Positions 4,569 through 5,678 of a DNA stretch of 5,678 nt are shown here, piece after piece (the stretch's first letter is position 1; each line of letters starts with the position of its first letter). This stretch comes from Microbacterium sp. (GTDB lineage Bacteria; Actinomycetota; Actinomycetes; Actinomycetales; Microbacteriaceae). A model generated the notes under the pieces. It worked only from the letters and a program-made list of their open reading frames with translations, made no database searches and was not told the DNA's origin. The DNA is taken from assembly GCA_031286555.1 (NCBI GenBank), contig JAITUD010000103.1, positions 1-5,678 on the forward strand. The letters run 5' to 3'. The position numbers and the translations under genes were made by a program.

Positions 4569-5678
4569 TCACGCCGGCGCGTGCGCCTCCAGGAACTCGT
4601 ACACGTCGGTCGTGTCGACGCCGGGGAACGCTCCGGTCGGCAGCGTCGCCAGCAGGGTCCGCGGGGTGCGCACGTTCGGCCAGGACTGCGTGCGCCACCG
4701 CTCCTCCAGCTCTGCCGGCGCGCGACGGCAGCACACCTCCGTGGCGTGCGGCGACGTGCCCCGGTTCTGGGTGTCCCGCCCGACGAACCACTTCGTGTCG
4801 TCGAACCGCACCCCCACGCTCACCGAGTGCAGTCCCTCGCTGGAGGGCTCAACGCGCGCGGTGCACCAGTAGGTGCCATTGCCGGTGTCGGTGTACTGGT
4901 AGTACGGGTTGAACCTGTCCTCGACCTCGAACACCTCGCGGCTGGTCCAGCGCCGGCAGCACATCTGCCCCTCGATCGCGCCGAGCCGGTCGGTGGGGAA
5001 GTTCACGTCGTCGTTCTCGTAGGCCTTCGTGATGGTGCCGGACTCGTGCACCTTCAGGAAGTGCACCGGGATGCCGAGGTGCCGCGTCGCGAGGTTGGTG
5101 AACCGGTGCGCGGCCGTCTCGTACGACACCGAGTAGGTGTCGCGGAGGTCCTCGATCGAGATCGCGCGCCGCGCCTTGGCATCCTGCAGCACCGGCACGA
5201 CGTGCGATTCCGGCACCAGCAGAGCGCCGGTCAGGTAGTTCGTCTCCACCCGCTGGCGCAGGAACTCCGCGTAGCTGCGCGGCTCGGCGTGACCGAGGAT
5301 GCGGCTGCTCAGCGCCTGCAGCACGGCGGTGCGCGCGTCACCCTTGGCCTGCACTCCGGTGGACAGGTACAGCCGGCCGTTCGCGAGGTCGGCCACGCTG
5401 CGCGTGGACTGCGGCAGGTCGGGCGCGTAGTGCAGGGTGAACCCGAGGTGGGCGGCGATCTCGGATGCGGTGCGCTGCGTGAGCGGCCCGCCGGGATGCC
5501 CGACCGCGTCGAGGATCTCGCGTGCCGCAGTCTCGAGGCTCTCGAAGTAGTTGTCCTGGGTGCGCATCAGGTGCCGCAGCTCGACGTTGGCGCGGCGCGC
5601 CTCCTCCGGCGTCGCGGCACGCTCATCGCGCAGCCGCTCGATCTCGCCGTGCAGGGCCAGCATCGCGGCGAGCGCGTC
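4569..5678 (-). CDS. RamB/PrpR-type (ScfR) regulator of acetate/propionate metabolism, N-terminus outside window
   Basis: The C-terminal 369 residues of a regulator in the RamB/PrpR/ScfR family, usually about 470 residues with an N-terminal XRE-type helix-turn-helix. The frame is open to position 5678, so the HTH lies beyond the edge. Numbering from the Met at 5663: a charged, probably coiled helix (6-35); MRTQDNYFESLE (33-44); an IrrE/ImmA-like middle domain with LSSRILGH and QRVETNYLTGALLVPES (118-153), where the HExxH zinc motif is degenerate; then the strongly conserved IEDLRDTYSVSYETAAHRFT (170-189) and HLGIPVHFLKVHESG; and a C-terminal domain with GAIEGQMCCRRW, YYQYTDTGNGTYWC and EVCCRR. 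Relatives control glyoxylate-cycle or methylcitrate genes, sensing a short-chain acyl-CoA. Five cysteines (235, 236, 267, 311, 312) cluster in the C-terminal domain; mycobacterial PrpR has been reported, from memory, to hold an Fe-S cluster. The target genes probably lie beyond the right edge. Confidence 0.9.
   Translation of the reverse strand, partial: DALAAMLALHGEIERLRDERAATPEEARRANVELRHLMRTQDNYFESLETAAREILDAVGHPGGPLTQRTASEIAAHLGFTLHYAPDLPQSTRSVADLANGRLYLSTGVQAKGDARTAVLQALSSRILGHAEPRSYAEFLRQRVETNYLTGALLVPESHVVPVLQDAKARRAISIEDLRDTYSVSYETAAHRFTNLATRHLGIPVHFLKVHESGTITKAYENDDVNFPTDRLGAIEGQMCCRRWTSREVFEVEDRFNPYYQYTDTGNGTYWCTARVEPSSEGLHSVSVGVRFDDTKWFVGRDTQNRGTSPHATEVCCRRAPAELEERWRTQSWPNVRTPRTLLATLPTGAFPGVDTTDVYEFLEAHAPA

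Noticed and set aside
4572..4584. Possible terminator hairpin at the MFS/RamB-like convergent junction
   Set aside because: Only a 4-bp GC stem with no U-run on either strand; too weak to call.
1..5678. Mobile elements, CRISPR, toxin-antitoxin or phage-defence system
   Set aside because: No transposase, integrase, terminal repeats, regularly spaced repeats or defence-type domains were seen. The IrrE-like domain of the last gene belongs to the RamB/PrpR family, not to an ImmA-type phage regulator.

Overview
The window is high-GC DNA whose genes resemble those of a Gram-positive actinobacterium, most likely Microbacteriaceae (for example Microbacterium or a close relative). This rests on the codon use (mostly G/C in third positions), promoters of the actinobacterial TTGAC / TANNNT kind, apparent leaderless genes, and recognisable actinobacterial families. 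Assignment to a genus is inference. The window looks chromosomal: I see no insertion sequence, integrase, plasmid gene, tRNA, rRNA or CRISPR array.

Layout, left to right. (1) 1-591, minus: a metallo-beta-lactamase-fold hydrolase, cut by the window edge at its C-terminus. It is divergent from (2) 664-1233, plus: a TetR-family repressor. The 72-bp gap between them holds two overlapping, well-formed promoters and a cluster of three TAGCCTT half-sites, which looks like a shared operator. (3) 2873 down to 1246, minus: a two-gene operon of a YCII/DGPF protein followed, with TGATG overlap, by an ECF sigma factor of the ECF42 type with a C-terminal TPR-like extension. A possible ECF-type promoter lies upstream. 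(4) 3298 down to 2981, minus: a small ArsR-family regulator without cysteines, divergent from (5) 3354-4559, plus: a 12-TM major facilitator exporter of the DHA1/AraJ type. A 24-bp imperfect palindrome lies over the exporter's -35 box, and the exporter appears to be leaderless. (6) 5678 down to 4569, minus: the C-terminal 369 residues of a RamB/PrpR-type regulator of short-chain fatty acid and acetate metabolism; its DNA-binding N-terminus is outside the window.

The region is therefore a run of small self-contained regulatory modules: two 'repressor divergent from its target' pairs (TetR/MBL hydrolase and ArsR/MFS pump), one ECF sigma factor with its usual DGPF partner, and one metabolic regulator. 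Genes are tightly packed, with convergent gaps of 12 bp (TetR/sigma) and 9 bp (MFS/RamB-like), and no stretch over 300 bp lacks a gene. I found no clearly new multi-gene system. The points most worth following are the regulatory DNA in the two divergent gaps, the possible autoregulatory promoter of the sigma operon, and a marked excess of the hexamer GGATGC/GCATCC in all reading frames.
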